From assembly GCA_040954595.2 (NCBI GenBank), contig CM082576.2, positions 16,678,001 to 16,742,000 on the forward strand: a DNA stretch of 64,000 nt, read 5' to 3'. The position numbers and the translations under genes were made by a program. Of the stretch, positions 1 to 10,932 are shown piece after piece (position 1 is the stretch's first letter; each line of letters begins with the position of its first letter). The notes under the pieces are model-generated. The model was not told the origin of the DNA and ran no database searches. It saw nothing but the letters and a program-made list of their open reading frames with translations. This stretch comes from Balanoglossus misakiensis (taxonomy: Eukaryota; Hemichordata).

Positions 1-723
1 TAATTAACAGAGAAATGTTTATTTCAAAAAGTAAATTTCTTATCTCGTATTCTTAAAGTCAAAGGATATTATTGATATTTTAAATTTAAATTATTCACTG
101 ATACATATTACTGTTACTGCCGGCTATAGAGAATTTCGGATTATACTGTGCGTTCGTCGTTTAAAATAATATCCGCGTGAGGTGCATCCCTGCCACTGTA
201 AACTTCACCCGGTTCATCTGTCGCTAAATTGTCACCCTTCCTGGCTGCCGCCCTTTGAACACTTTCGATACCTATGATTGTTGTTGTGGGGCCGTCTTGT
301 TTATTCATTTCTGAGTCAACAGGTCGTGATGTTTGTTTCTCGGTGAATTTTGTGATATCGCGTCGGATTCTTTCCTTTGTGTTCATTTCTGGCTTAAAAA
401 AGACGACGTACAGCTTTGGTATATAGATACACACGAGCAAACACGTGGTGGACACGAACATAACTATAGCTTGCGACACGGACTTCAGTTTACCATGCGT
501 CCAAAAGGACACTGGGTAATAAATCGACCAAACACTAAAATACATGAACATAGCAAAGGTTATGAACTTTGCTTCGTTGAAGTTACTTGGAAGCTTTCTG
601 GCCCGAAATGCAAGAATCAAACAAACTCCAGTTAAGACCCAAGTATAGATACTTCTTGTCAGACCGAGAGGTAAGGAGGTTTCCTTACACTGCACGAAGG
701 TTTTAGTCTTTGAAATCTCGTTA

Positions 724-2239
724 TTATTATTATTATTATGCTTTATTTAAAGAGGGTAGTCTGTGTTACAAAGTAGAATTGTAATATACAACAGAGCCCT
801 CAAAGGCAAAATGAGAATGAATACAACAAGGAAAAAAAAAACACTGAAAAAATCAAATCAAGTCGCAATGGCGGAAACATTCATGAAATCTAATCAAGTG
901 ATGAACCTTCATTTATAAATTTAGTGTGAAAAAAGTTACGTAGTTGTGACTTGAACTGTGACAGACTGTATATACTTCTTATAGACAGGGGAATATTGTT
1001 CCAGATATTTGTTGCTCGATACATAAAAGACCTTTGCCCAGTTGCTGTTTTAAAAGTGGGCACATACAAATTAGCGTTGCTGACAGATCTAGTGGTAAAA
1101 TTGTACATCTCAGAAACATAGGAAAATTCATTTAAATAATCAGGCGCCAGGCCATGTAGTATCTTGAAAGTTTGAACAGCAATGAAATACTCAATTCTAA
1201 TATCAATGGGCAACCAATGAAGAGTTGTCAGAAGAGAACGAGAAGGAAATGTAATGTCTACTCCTAAAATTACTCTGCCGGCTCTTTTCTGAAGTTTATA
1301 AATTCTCTGTAGATTGGTTTTTGAAGTGTTGCCCCAAACAGTGCAACAGTAATCAATTATAGAAAGGAAAATAGCATTATAAACCAACATAAGAGTATGC
1401 CTTGGGGTCAAAGGTCGCAATTTCCTCAGTACCCCAATCCGCATTGACAATTTTCTACTTAAGTTATCTATATGAGTATCCCATGTTAAAGCTTTGTCAA
1501 TCTCTATTCCAAGAAGTGTGTGAGAAGAAACACAAGAAATGCAAGTATTATTGATCCTAATATTGGGAGTGACACTGTGCTCGGACACATTATTAACCTT
1601 TGGGCGAGAGGCAACAATCATCCATTTTGTCTTGGTGGTGTTAATTGACATGGCATTATTTGAAACCCATGTGGAAATTGGTAAAACGTCCTCTTGAAGT
1701 TTTGTACCAACCTCATTAATAGAGATGCCAGAGACACAAAGTGTTTGATCATCAGCAAACATATCAATGTTGCCCATGCTGAGACTCAAAGGTAAATCAT
1801 TAATGAAAATTAAAAACAAAAGAGGTCCTAAAATGGAACCTTGTGGAACACCACAAACAACAGGTAAAGTCTTTGATTCCTCACCCATGTAACTGACAAA
1901 TTGACATCTATTCGAGAGATATGAACGAAACCATTTTAAAGATACATCATTAACACCGTAAATGGACAATTTCCTTAAAAGAATATCATGATCGACCAAG
2001 TCAAAGGCCTTACATAAGTCAAGATACATTAGGCCATTGTACAGACCATTATCAATATTTCTCAAAAGTTGATCTGTAAGCTTCAGCAATGCGGTATTAC
2101 ATGAATGAAAGCGTCTGAAACCCGACTGCGAACTCATAATTAACTTATTATTCTGTAGATAAGTGTACAGACTGTTATAAACGTGTCTCTCAAGTATCTT
2201 TGATAAAGCAGGCAAGATTGATATGGGCCTGTAATTACT
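724..2239 (-). mobile_element. 5'-truncated second copy of the same LINE
   Basis: This copy lies head-to-tail directly downstream of the full-length element and keeps only its last 1.5 kb. It differs from the corresponding bases 2257-3760 by only a handful of substitutions (for example at about 1329, 1494 and 2058) and small A-run changes. It starts where the full element reads ...ATTACTAATAA and joins there to the TAA tail of the first copy. It ends in its own TAA repeat next to the GTTA target-site repeat. Origin: template jumping during one insertion, or a second insertion into the tail. Confidence 0.85.
890..2215 (-). pseudogene. Truncated LINE reverse transcriptase fragment
   Basis: An open frame of about 440 codons encodes the C-terminal part of ORF2, from LPALSKILERH through the FADDQTL catalytic box to the normal stop. 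It lacks the endonuclease and the first RT blocks, so it cannot encode a full ORF2 protein. It is almost identical to the corresponding part of 2412-5426 (one visible residue change, DKALTWD against DNALTWD). Confidence 0.85.
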
Positions 2240-2411
2240 AATTATTATTATTATTATGCTTTATTTAAAGAGGGTAGTCCGTGTTACAAAGTAGAATTGT
2301 AATATACAACAGAGCCCTCAAAGGCAAAATGAGAATGAATACAACAAGGAAAAAAAAAAAAAACACTGAAAAAATCAAATCAAGTCGCAATGGCGGAAAC
2401 ATTCATGAAAT

Positions 2412-5400
2412 CTAATCAAGTGATGAACCTTCATTTATAAATTTAGTGTGAAAAAAGTTACGTAGTTGTGACTTGAACTGTGACAGACTGTATATACTTC
2501 TTATAGACAGGGGAATATTGTTCCAGATATTTGTTGCTCGATACATAAAAGACCTTTGCCCAGTTGCTGTTTTAAAAGTGGGCACATACAAATTAGCGTT
2601 GCTGACAGATCTAGTGGTAAAATTGTACATCTCAGAAACATAGGAAAATTCATTTAAATAATCAGGCGCCAGGCCATGTAGTATCTTGAAAGTTTGAACA
2701 GCAATGAAATACTCAATTCTAATATCAATGGGCAACCAATGAAGAGTTGTCAGAAGAGAACGAGAAGGAAATGTAATGTCTACTCCTAAAATTACTCTGC
2801 CGGCTCTTTTCTGAAGTTTATAAATTCTCTGTAGATTGGTTTTTGATGTGTTGCCCCAAACAGTGCAACAGTAATCAATTATAGAAAGGAAAATAGCATT
2901 ATAAACCAACATAAGAGTATGCCTTGGGGTCAAAGGTCGCAATTTCCTCAGTACCCCAATCCGCATTGACAATTTTCTACTTAAGTTATCTATATGAGTA
3001 TCCCATGTTAAAGCATTGTCAATCTCTATTCCAAGAAGTGTGTGAGAAGAAACACAAGAAATGCAAGTATTATTGATCCTAATATTGGGAGTGACACTGT
3101 GCTCGGACACATTATTAACCTTTGGGCGAGAGGCAACAATCATCCATTTTGTCTTGGTGGTGTTAATTGACATGGCATTATTTGAAACCCATGTGGAAAT
3201 TGGTAAAACGTCCTCTTGAAGTTTTGTACCAACCTCATTAATAGAGATGCCAGAGACACAAAGTGTTTGATCATCAGCAAACATATCAATGTTGCCCATG
3301 CTGAGACTCAAAGGTAAATCATTAATGAAAATTAAAAACAAAAGAGGTCCTAAAATGGAACCTTGTGGAACACCACAAACAACAGGTAAAGTCTTTGATT
3401 CCTCACCCATGTAACTGACAAATTGACATCTATTCGAGAGATATGAACGAAACCATTTTAAAGATACATCATTAACACCGTAAATGGACAATTTCCTTAA
3501 AAGAATATCATGATCGACCAAGTCAAAGGCCTTACATAAGTCAAGATACATTAGGCCATTGTACAGACCATTATCAATATTTCTTAAAAGTTGATCTGTA
3601 AGCTTCAGCAATGCGGTATTACATGAATGAAAGCGTCTGAAACCCGACTGCGAACTCATAATTAACTTATTATTCTGTAGATAAGTGTACAGACTGTTAT
3701 AAACGTGTCTCTCAAGTATCTTTGATAAAGCAGGCAAGATTGATATGGGCCTGTAATTACTAATAACATGTTTCGGCCCGTTCTTATGTATGGGTACAAC
3801 TCTGGCACATTTAAAGCAATCAGGGAAAGTACCATTCGTTATTGACAAATTGAACATATTAGTAATGCGACCCGCTATACTATTTGCCCCGATTTTAAGA
3901 AGTTTGGGGGAGACATTGTCAAAACCATGAGATTTGGTAGCATCTAACGATGCTAGTTGCTCCATCACAAAATTAAATGGGATTTGGGGCAGCTGAAAAG
4001 AAGGTAAATTTGGGCTCATTTGTGAATTAACCCACGTTTTCGTGATTGCCAAATCTGAGTGGCCAGGAAGACTTTGGCGGTACTCAACAACAATACTGGT
4101 GAAATAATCATTGAAGGCGTCTGCAATGTCTTTGTGATTCGACAGTGTTCTGTTATTGGAAGTGATGCGAGGACTTTGCGAACAGGCGTTATCATTTGAA
4201 AGAATGTCATGTACAGTACGCCATACAACAGTTGGATTACTGGAATTTGCAGAAAAAATACTTCTATAGTAGCGACGCTTCTCGGTGGTTATAAAGTGAA
4301 CTACCTTATTTCTTAGTGTTCTATACATACTCCAGTCATCATGCGAGTTGGAACGCACGGCTTTATCGAGATGAAAGTCTCTAACATGAATTAGCTCCAA
4401 AATCTCCGAAGAAAACCATGGTGGTTGTCGTAGCCGCTTCACCCTTCGAACAACTCTTGGTGCATGCGTATTGCAGATGTCATTAAAAGAAGTTGCCCAG
4501 TCCATAAACGCAGTATTTACATCGTCTGTATGACAATAAGACTCAAAAGCAGAGTTTAAGTCATCGATAAAGCTGTTTGCATGAAAGTTTCGAAAATGCC
4601 TACTGGTAACATAAATATGTGAGCCCGTATTACAATTGTTGGCATGGTAACGTCGTATAACACAAACAGGATAGTGGTCGGAAAGACCAACCTTAGGGAT
4701 ACAGGTTCTCGAAATGTTACTAGGACTATTTACATAAATGTGATCAAGCAAGGTTCCCGATATGGGGCGAGTTACAGTGGTGACGAGTTGACTAAAATTC
4801 ATAGATTCCATACACTTATACAGATAGCTATTCCTCCCATTTGGACTCAGGAGGTTGAAGTTAAAATCACCCAATACAATCATTTCTTTGTTTTCTAAAT
4901 AAACAGATTCGATAATACTCTCAATAACTTTGTCAACAGAAAGAGTTGAACTAGGTGGTCTATAAATACCAATTACAAAGATTGGACGGGAGTAATTAAT
5001 AGACAGTTCAATTATGATGACCTCGGTATTACAGTTTTCAAGATCATGCCTGCGCTTGAAGGTGAAATTCGAGTTAACATAAGCGAGAAGGCCACCACCA
5101 GGTCCAGTTGACCTGTCTTTTCTGCATGATTCGTACCCATTAATGATAAAATCTGCATCACAATGAAGGTCACTGAGAAATGTTTCACTCAAAATAAGAA
5201 CATCGAAAGGTTTAATGTTATTGTTCAATTTTAAGCGCAATTCATCAATCTTGTTGGTTAAATGTTGAATGTTCCAAAAACCAATACGAATACCTTTTGA
5301 AGTAGTGAGATCATGAAATGGGTGACTACTGGAGTTCGCAGTAGGATCAACATGTGGTTTCGGTGAAGTTGATGTGATGTCGCCATGAGTAGTAGTATTT

Positions 5401-5426
5401 TCGGCACACTCATCATGGCCGGCTTC
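2412..5426 (-). CDS. LINE ORF2: APE endonuclease and reverse transcriptase
   Basis: The open frame runs from directly after the ORF1 stop codon to a stop at 2412. It is in the same frame as ORF1 and has no ATG before the endonuclease core; a linker of about 45 residues precedes IGFWNIQHLTNKIDEL. The endonuclease shows LSETFLS, IYRPPSS, LGDFNFNLL, LLDHIYVN and the catalytic GLSDHYPV. The reverse transcriptase shows SGFRRFHSCNTALL, YLDLCKAFDLVDHDILL, GVPQGSILGPLLFLIFINDL and the catalytic FADDQTL box. The C-terminal part is shared with the truncated copy at 890-2215. No RNase H domain was seen. Translation must depend on TGA readthrough, reinitiation or a non-ATG start, or the TGA is a copy-specific mutation. 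The product would nick target DNA and prime cDNA synthesis. Confidence 0.88.
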   Translation of the reverse strand, partial: EAGHDECAENTTTHGDITSTSPKPHVDPTANSSSHPFHDLTTSKGIRIGFWNIQHLTNKIDELRLKLNNNIKPFDVLILSETFLSDLHCDADFIINGYESCRKDRSTGPGGGLLAYVNSNFTFKRRHDLENCNTEVIIIELSINYSRPIFVIGIYRPPSSTLSVDKVIESIIESVYLENKEMIVLGDFNFNLLSPNGRNSYLYKCMESMNFSQLVTTVTRPISGTLLDHIYVNSPSNISRTCIPKVGLSDHYPVCVIRRYHANNCNTGSHIYVTSRHFRNFHANSFIDDLNSAFESYCHTDDVNTAFMDWATSFNDICNTHAPRVVRRVKRLRQPPWFSSEILELIHVRDFHLDKAVRSNSHDDWSMYRTLRNKVVHFITTEKRRYYRSIFSANSSNPTVVWRTVHDILSNDNACSQSPRITSNNRTLSNHKDIADAFNDYFTSIVVEYRQSLPGHSDLAITKTWVNSQMSPNLPSFQLPQIPFNFVMEQLASLDATKSHGFDNVSPKLLKIGANSIAGRITNMFNLSITNGTFPDCFKCARVVPIHKNGPKHVISNYRPISILPALSKILERHVYNSLYTYLQNNKLIMSSQSGFRRFHSCNTALLKLTDQLLRNIDNGLYNGLMYLDLCKAFDLVDHDILLRKLSIYGVNDVSLKWFRSYLSNRCQFVSYMGEESKTLPVVCGVPQGSILGPLLFLIFINDLPLSLSMGNIDMFADDQTLCVSGISINEVGTKLQEDVLPISTWVSNNAMSINTTKTKWMIVASRPKVNNVSEHSVTPNIRINNTCISCVSSHTLLGIEIDNALTWDTHIDNLSRKLSMRIGVLRKLRPLTPRHTLMLVYNAIFLSIIDYCCTVWGNTSKTNLQRIYKLQKRAGRVILGVDITFPSRSLLTTLHWLPIDIRIEYFIAVQTFKILHGLAPDYLNEFSYVSEMYNFTTRSVSNANLYVPTFKTATGQRSFMYRATNIWNNIPLSIRSIYSLSQFKSQLRNFFHTKFINEGSSLD

Positions 5427-7316
5427 TCAGGCGCGGGTACAGTTCTTTGACTTGTGCCCTTGAGTGCCACATGACCAGCAAGTTACCGCTGCACCATGTC
5501 GACAAACACGACTCACGTGACCATCCTCTCCGCAGTTGAAACATTTGACATTTGTTGCGGGTTGCGAGAAGTTACGCTGCGAGAACATACGACCGGCGTT
5601 TGGGTTTCTGTTGGTTACGACATGTTGTTCCGGTCTTCTGCTGAGAAAAGTGTTTTCGTATCTTAGCCGTTGAACTGCTGGCCCAGGGCGAGTAAACGAT
5701 TGGTTATCCCATCTTCGACGTTGAAATTCGTCCGGGCGAGTAAACGATTGGTTATCCCATCTTCGACGTTGAAATTCGTCCGGGCGAGTAAACGATTGGT
5801 TATCCCATCTTCGACGTTGAAATTCGTCCGGGCGAGTAGACGATTGGTTATCCCATCTTCGACGTTGAAATTTGCCCGGTGTGAACAGTTGTTCGAGACC
5901 AGCATTCGTCAACATAATACGAATGCCTTTGACACTTAGGTGAATGCCGTCTCGATAGAGTGTAGACGCATCAATTGTGTTATTACGGAATTTGAAGGTA
6001 CCATCGTTGTCAATAAAATTGACGTTTTCCCGTTGGCACAGCAAAGCAAGCTCATTGTTAACTTCATCTATTTTTGGTTGAACATCAGTAGTGTCTGTCC
6101 GGGGCGGAATGCTGAGAACGATGACTCGATCATTTGACAAGGTTTTGGCGAGTTTTATCAAATCCAGGTAGCATGCTATGATATCACCCGTTGGAATCAT
6201 CTTACTGATGTCATTTGTTCCTACTTGGAGATATATTTCCCTGTATTTGTCGTTGCATTTAGCAGACAGGTTAGCATGAATGTCATTAATCGTAGCACCT
6301 GGAATAGCTTCCACTGTAGCATTGTGATTTACTGGGGATATGAAACGAAGTAACGAGTCCCCAACGAATAATGTTTGGTCTTGTGTACGCTGCTCTCTGA
6401 CATGAGACTCATCTGTCTGGATCATATCATCACTAGTTTGTGTACCTAGAGATCTTACCTCCGGACGGTTACTTTGTTTAGTCAGTTCCGTATGTAGTCT
6501 CATTTTCAGGTCGGCATTTACGTCACGGAGCTTGAGAAGTTCCTCCTTTAATTCAGCGTTTTCTTTCGTAGCGGATGAGTATATATCCCGTAGGTATTCA
6601 TTGGTGTCCTTAAATTCAGAAATTTGATTATTCAGTGCAGTGACGGAATGTGACAGACGTCTGCAGTCGTGGCATGGCCAGAAATAGCGGTTCAGTTCCT
6701 CATTTTCAACATTTATGCACTTTAGGTGAAACCAGCTATAACACAAGCTGCACCGAATCATTTCACCATTACCCGATCTATCAAGTTTGCAGTTTTCAGT
6801 ACAGTAACATTCAGTGCCGGGTGATTTTTGTTGACGATTCTTTTCAGCTTGACGCTTTTTCTTTGACTTGCGTGGGGTTTTCTTACCAGCTTTTGGTGGT
6901 CGCTGGGTTGATTCAACATTGTCGGATTCCAGGGTAATATCAGACGAATCAACTTCGGAGTTGCTGTGACTAAAGCTTCTCACCAGCGACTTTATAGGAG
7001 AGGTAACCATGTCAATGACATAGTTGGCAGAAGGCGGTGACGATGGACGGCTTACCTCTGCCAGGCGCTGTTGGACACGGTTATTCAAGGCGTTTCCGAT
7101 GTAGTGGCATACCTTTTTAATGGGATCGGCTTCAACATTAGGTAGCAGGAGCGTCATTTCGGCATTTAACTCTTTGACAAGTGGCCATTTGCTGAATGAT
7201 TTCAGTTCTTGTGGAGACATGTCGTTTACTCGATCCAGGTACTTTGCTTTCATCTGTCGCTCAATGTCTAATGGAACTGTGGATTCACCGGTGACAGATT
7301 TCCTTTGTGTTGCCAT
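5427..7316 (-). CDS. LINE ORF1: PHD finger, coiled coil, SGNH esterase, 16-aa repeats, two CCHC knuckles
   Basis: About 629 residues from the ATG at 7316 (MATQRKSV); the open frame extends upstream to 7385 without another ATG. Domains in order: a PHD-like zinc finger (residues about 170-221, CYCTENC ... CSLCYSWFHLKC ... CHDC); a coiled coil (about 225-285); an SGNH/GDSL esterase fold (about 315-470) with the nucleophile block VGDSLL, the GTND block and the catalytic DGIHLS block all present; four 16-residue repeats of the type FQRRRWDNQSFTRPDE (48-base units, 5686-5877); and two CCHC zinc knuckles, CFNCGEDGHVSRVC and CWSCGTQGHKSKNC. PHD plus esterase in ORF1 is known from CR1-like elements. 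The protein probably forms the RNP with LINE RNA, and the basic repeats and knuckles suggest nucleic-acid binding. The frame ends in TGA at 5429-5427, and ORF2 follows in the same frame. Confidence 0.88.
   Translation of the reverse strand: MATQRKSVTGESTVPLDIERQMKAKYLDRVNDMSPQELKSFSKWPLVKELNAEMTLLLPNVEADPIKKVCHYIGNALNNRVQQRLAEVSRPSSPPSANYVIDMVTSPIKSLVRSFSHSNSEVDSSDITLESDNVESTQRPPKAGKKTPRKSKKKRQAEKNRQQKSPGTECYCTENCKLDRSGNGEMIRCSLCYSWFHLKCINVENEELNRYFWPCHDCRRLSHSVTALNNQISEFKDTNEYLRDIYSSATKENAELKEELLKLRDVNADLKMRLHTELTKQSNRPEVRSLGTQTSDDMIQTDESHVREQRTQDQTLFVGDSLLRFISPVNHNATVEAIPGATINDIHANLSAKCNDKYREIYLQVGTNDISKMIPTGDIIACYLDLIKLAKTLSNDRVIVLSIPPRTDTTDVQPKIDEVNNELALLCQRENVNFIDNDGTFKFRNNTIDASTLYRDGIHLSVKGIRIMLTNAGLEQLFTPGKFQRRRWDNQSSTRPDEFQRRRWDNQSFTRPDEFQRRRWDNQSFTRPDEFQRRRWDNQSFTRPGPAVQRLRYENTFLSRRPEQHVVTNRNPNAGRMFSQRNFSQPATNVKCFNCGEDGHVSRVCRHGAAVTCWSCGTQGHKSKNCTRA
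5686..5877 (-). repeat. Four 48-bp coding tandem repeats in LINE ORF1
   Basis: Four near-perfect 48-base units follow one another (starts at about 5686, 5734, 5782 and 5830). They keep the frame and encode a 16-residue basic, aromatic unit. All three forward frames are open too, which is a by-product of the repeat and not evidence of genes. Confidence 0.9.
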
Positions 7317-10300
7317 CTTGATTTGCAATGCAAATTTTTGGAAGACAATACAGTTATTTGGATGACAATACAAATTTCCCGCCACTCCAGAGAGATTGTA
7401 CAGTGCAGTTCTTCAATACACATATGGTGAAGAAGAAAAACCGAATGGCGAAATCCAGATGAACAGTGCACACTTACATTTCAAACAAGGTTCTAGGTAT
7501 TAAGAACAGTTTCATGTTCCAGTCCATGTGCCGTACAAGTCATAAGCATCAGATCTAAGGCAAAAAAACTAGCAATTTTCAGGAGCCGTAATCACTAAGC
7601 TGCGATCAGTAAAACAGCGCCACCAACTGTTACTTCTTTCGACTATAGGTGGCGCTATCACGTATGTTGTGACGACCAGGGCAATGTGAATGAGCAAAAA
7701 TATGAATATAATGAGAAAGTGATATCTAGCACGAGCGAATCTTGATTGCTTTACTGACGAAGCTAGCGGGACGTTGAAAATGTGCACAAGTTGTTGTGTT
7801 CTGACAAATATTACAGCAACGCAGCCAGTGTATGCAATGCCATTGAGTATTTGGAGTGCGCAGTGGATGTCAGTTGGTGAACCCAAATATGCAAAACAGC
7901 TCAAATAACAACAGAACAGAAAGAAGAACATGACATAGCTTAATTCACGATTGCAAGCTTTGATGATTGGTGTATCTCTGTGATAGAGAAACGCCCCTGT
8001 GCACAGGAGAGTGAGAGCAATTCCTGTGATGACGAGAACTTCCAAAACAATCCCCATAGGTTCAGTCCATTCTAAGTAGTCAACAGTCTTCTCGATGCAA
8101 ATAGTCTTGTCTTCGTTTGGCCAGTAACCAGTTGGACACGGAACGCATAATTCGGCACCTACACAGTTAAAGAACAGAACCATACCATTATAATGCTTAT
8201 GAAATTGTCTTATTAATAAATGAACAAAGTCACTCGCTTTTGGCATCATATCTATTAGTGTATAATTATTCTTCTGTTAAAGTTTTTCAGACAAAACCAT
8301 TTCTGTTGACCATAAATGATATACGTCTTCATGTGTTATTTCCGTGTATTACCTGTGATATTATTGATTTCCCCTTCTGCACACGGCACGCATTGAAAAC
8401 AACAGAGTGGTCTGCCATCTTGATTTGCCTTCCGTGTTCCAAGAGGGCATGGGGCGGAGCAGACTGAAACTGGTACCTGTGATTTGAAAAAGGCTGCATC
8501 AGCGCTTATGAGTGGAATTATGGAAAGAGACTTTCCAGTGTGTTCTGAACCCCAGTATATAGCGATTTATTACAGACAAAATGTGATTATTGTTCTCTTG
8601 AGGGAAGATGTCCGAAAAGATCCCGGACACTTACTTGTCCAAGTCAATGACATCAGGTATAATGATTACTTCAGTTTGAATATTCAGTTACTTATCATCA
8701 ATGATGTACTGTGTTACCAATAATACTTTTTGCATTTGTCAAGCTTTACTACCAATTCGATCTAATAACATCCATACCTGATTGCTACCATTGTGCCACC
8801 GAATAGCAATGCCTGTTAACTGTAGTTTGTTTACTTCAGCCGAACCATCGAATAGACCAACAGTGACCAAGTCAATACCATCAGTCGTTGCATTTTGCCA
8901 GTTGTTAATTTCATATCGACCTTTGGCCCCTTCGTTGTTGTTTAAGTCGTAGTATTTCCCATCACTTCCCTTGAACTTGACCTCTTGGATATATTTCAAT
9001 AGTTGCCATGGTTGCAGGTCTGTGACGTCAGGGCAAGTTCCATTTTCTAGGAGACCGTGTGGTTCCCTACATCTTATGATGTTATCAATGGCATGGCCAA
9101 TAACGGAAACGGCTAGGTATACATTGTACGACACCCTGTAATTGTCACTTTTGTAAGATCTTGTTTCGTTGAATCTGTGATCATCGGTGCATGTTGGGAG
9201 ACTGTCCTCGGCCAATGGTACTGTCGTTAGCTCGGACGTTTGACCATTAGACGCACTTGGGGATCTGTAATCAACTGTCGCTGAGTTGTGTGACGTCGCG
9301 GGGTCTTCTTCACCCGTTACTTTTTCTGTCACAAGTTCACTGGTTGAATTGACGAAAACACCAAGTCCCTCATTTGCATAATCCATTTCCCGCTTTGCAC
9401 CGCCAGTGTTATGCATCGGCATCGCACATCCAAATTCTTCCAGCCATAACTTCTCAAGGAATGGATTCCTGTGCTCGGCCTTGAATGGTGACAGATTTTT
9501 CAAATAATCACTGAAGCCTGGAATGTGACCATAGGGCAAAACTACACCTATAGTCCCCTCCATGGGATAGTACACACCATCGGCAACATAAGTGTTATCG
9601 GACCATGTTTCAGTTGCTAACCATATGCGGTCTGTTAATAAGCAGATAAACTGAAGTTGAATATCATTGCTGATAAAATGTTATGTGGAGTCAGTGATAG
9701 AATTCGTCGACCCTATAAAATGTGAAGACGCAGATGTCAGGTGGTGCTAGCTCAGTGAAGGGTCATCACCCACCCAAAACTGCGGAGACCCACACCAAAT
9801 ACAGTTTGCGGCTTATTACACTAATGCAATTTGCTTTGGGGACTGCACTAATTCTATAAAACGACAAAAGCGGCCTAGAGTCTGCTTATCGCTAACTCCT
9901 CTGATAACAAACGACTTTTGGCCGGTTTCCAATGGTACATACGAAAGGTTTAATTGCACTAGCACTGCTTTGAATACATCAGCGTTGTCCCGCAGCAATG
10001 CTGGGCAGTGACTACTCAACGACCTCACACGAAGGAACTGCGGTGTGGTCTTCATAAATTCACCTCAGTTTAGCCAAGGTGACCAAATGGAAGTTATACC
10101 TGTAATGCCTTGACGCGAAGCTTCCTTAAGGAACGCTGTTGCTTCCTCTGGTGCAAGGAACGTGGCTACAACCTTAATGGACGTGTCTTCCCGGAGCATG
10201 TTGATTACTTCCCTGACTTTAGCTTCATTATTATTCACCGGGATGAGTTCTCTAAAAGCCACACAGACGCCGCGTTCTACGACCCCATCGACGACTTCTT

Positions 10301-10932
10301 GTATTCCCGGGCGACCGTAGACATCGTCTGAGCCAACCGCAGCTATCCACTCCCAACCAAAATGAGAAATCAGTTCCACCATGGCTAGCGACTGGGTCAC
10401 ATCACTTGGAATTGTTCGCAGAAAGGACCTGTACTGCATTGTGTCGCTCAGTAGGGGACTGCTCGCGGAATAGCTAATCATAGGTATGTTGTATATACAA
10501 AGCATAACACTCACTGCCATAGAAACCGATGATCGTGCCGCCCCAATTACCGCTTTCACGGACTCGCCTCCAGTTGCAGGTTGGATGAGTTCCATGACCT
10601 CTTCAGCCGCTGGCGACACCGAATCACAGCTATCCCGAATGTCGTATCCCAGGGTGAGACCAGGCACAAAATTGGCATCGTTGTTGATTTCTTCCACAGC
10701 GAACTTCATGGCTTCCGCAAAGCGATAACTGCGTGGGTCGAACCGGGAACACACATCTCTGATCGGACCGGATTCAAGACTTCCGTCGTGTCGGTGCAGT
10801 TGCATATGAAATGGGAATATTCCTCCAATGACAATGTCTCCATGTTTGTAGATACGTTTGTGTTTTGTCGTCGTCGCTTTGCTTTCTTGTAGAAAGAAAA
10901 CACCGGCAAGTGTGATCACTAACACGTGTCTA

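Larger units (their letters stand above)
2240..7628 (-). mobile_element. Full-length CR1/L2-type LINE with esterase/PHD ORF1
   Basis: Read on the minus strand, the element runs from a roughly 310-base 5' leader (7628-7317) through ORF1 (7316-5427) and ORF2 (5426-2412) to a short 3' UTR ending in a TAA-repeat tail at about 2240-2256. ORF1 with PHD finger, SGNH esterase and zinc knuckles, an APE-type endonuclease plus reverse transcriptase in ORF2, and a microsatellite-like tail instead of poly(A) are hallmarks of the CR1/L2 group of non-LTR retrotransposons. It sits in exon 4 of receptor copy A together with a truncated copy at 724-2239, and the pair is bounded by GTTA repeats at 720-723 and 7629-7632. 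The two reading frames contain no disabling change other than the TGA that separates them, so the element could be young and possibly active. Confidence 0.88.

Noticed and set aside
333-635. Plus-strand open frame of 100 codons (and its mirror at 23965-24267 minus)
   Set aside because: Antisense shadow of the receptor 7TM exon, present in both copies only because the exon is conserved.
5258-5470. 70-codon frame starting with ATG across the LINE ORF1/ORF2 junction as a true ORF2 start
   Set aside because: It is in a different frame from the endonuclease and stops before the endonuclease core.
5670-5939. Repetitive short open frames on both strands around four 48-bp repeats, at first sight CRISPR-like
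   Set aside because: The repeats are contiguous without spacers and in frame within LINE ORF1.
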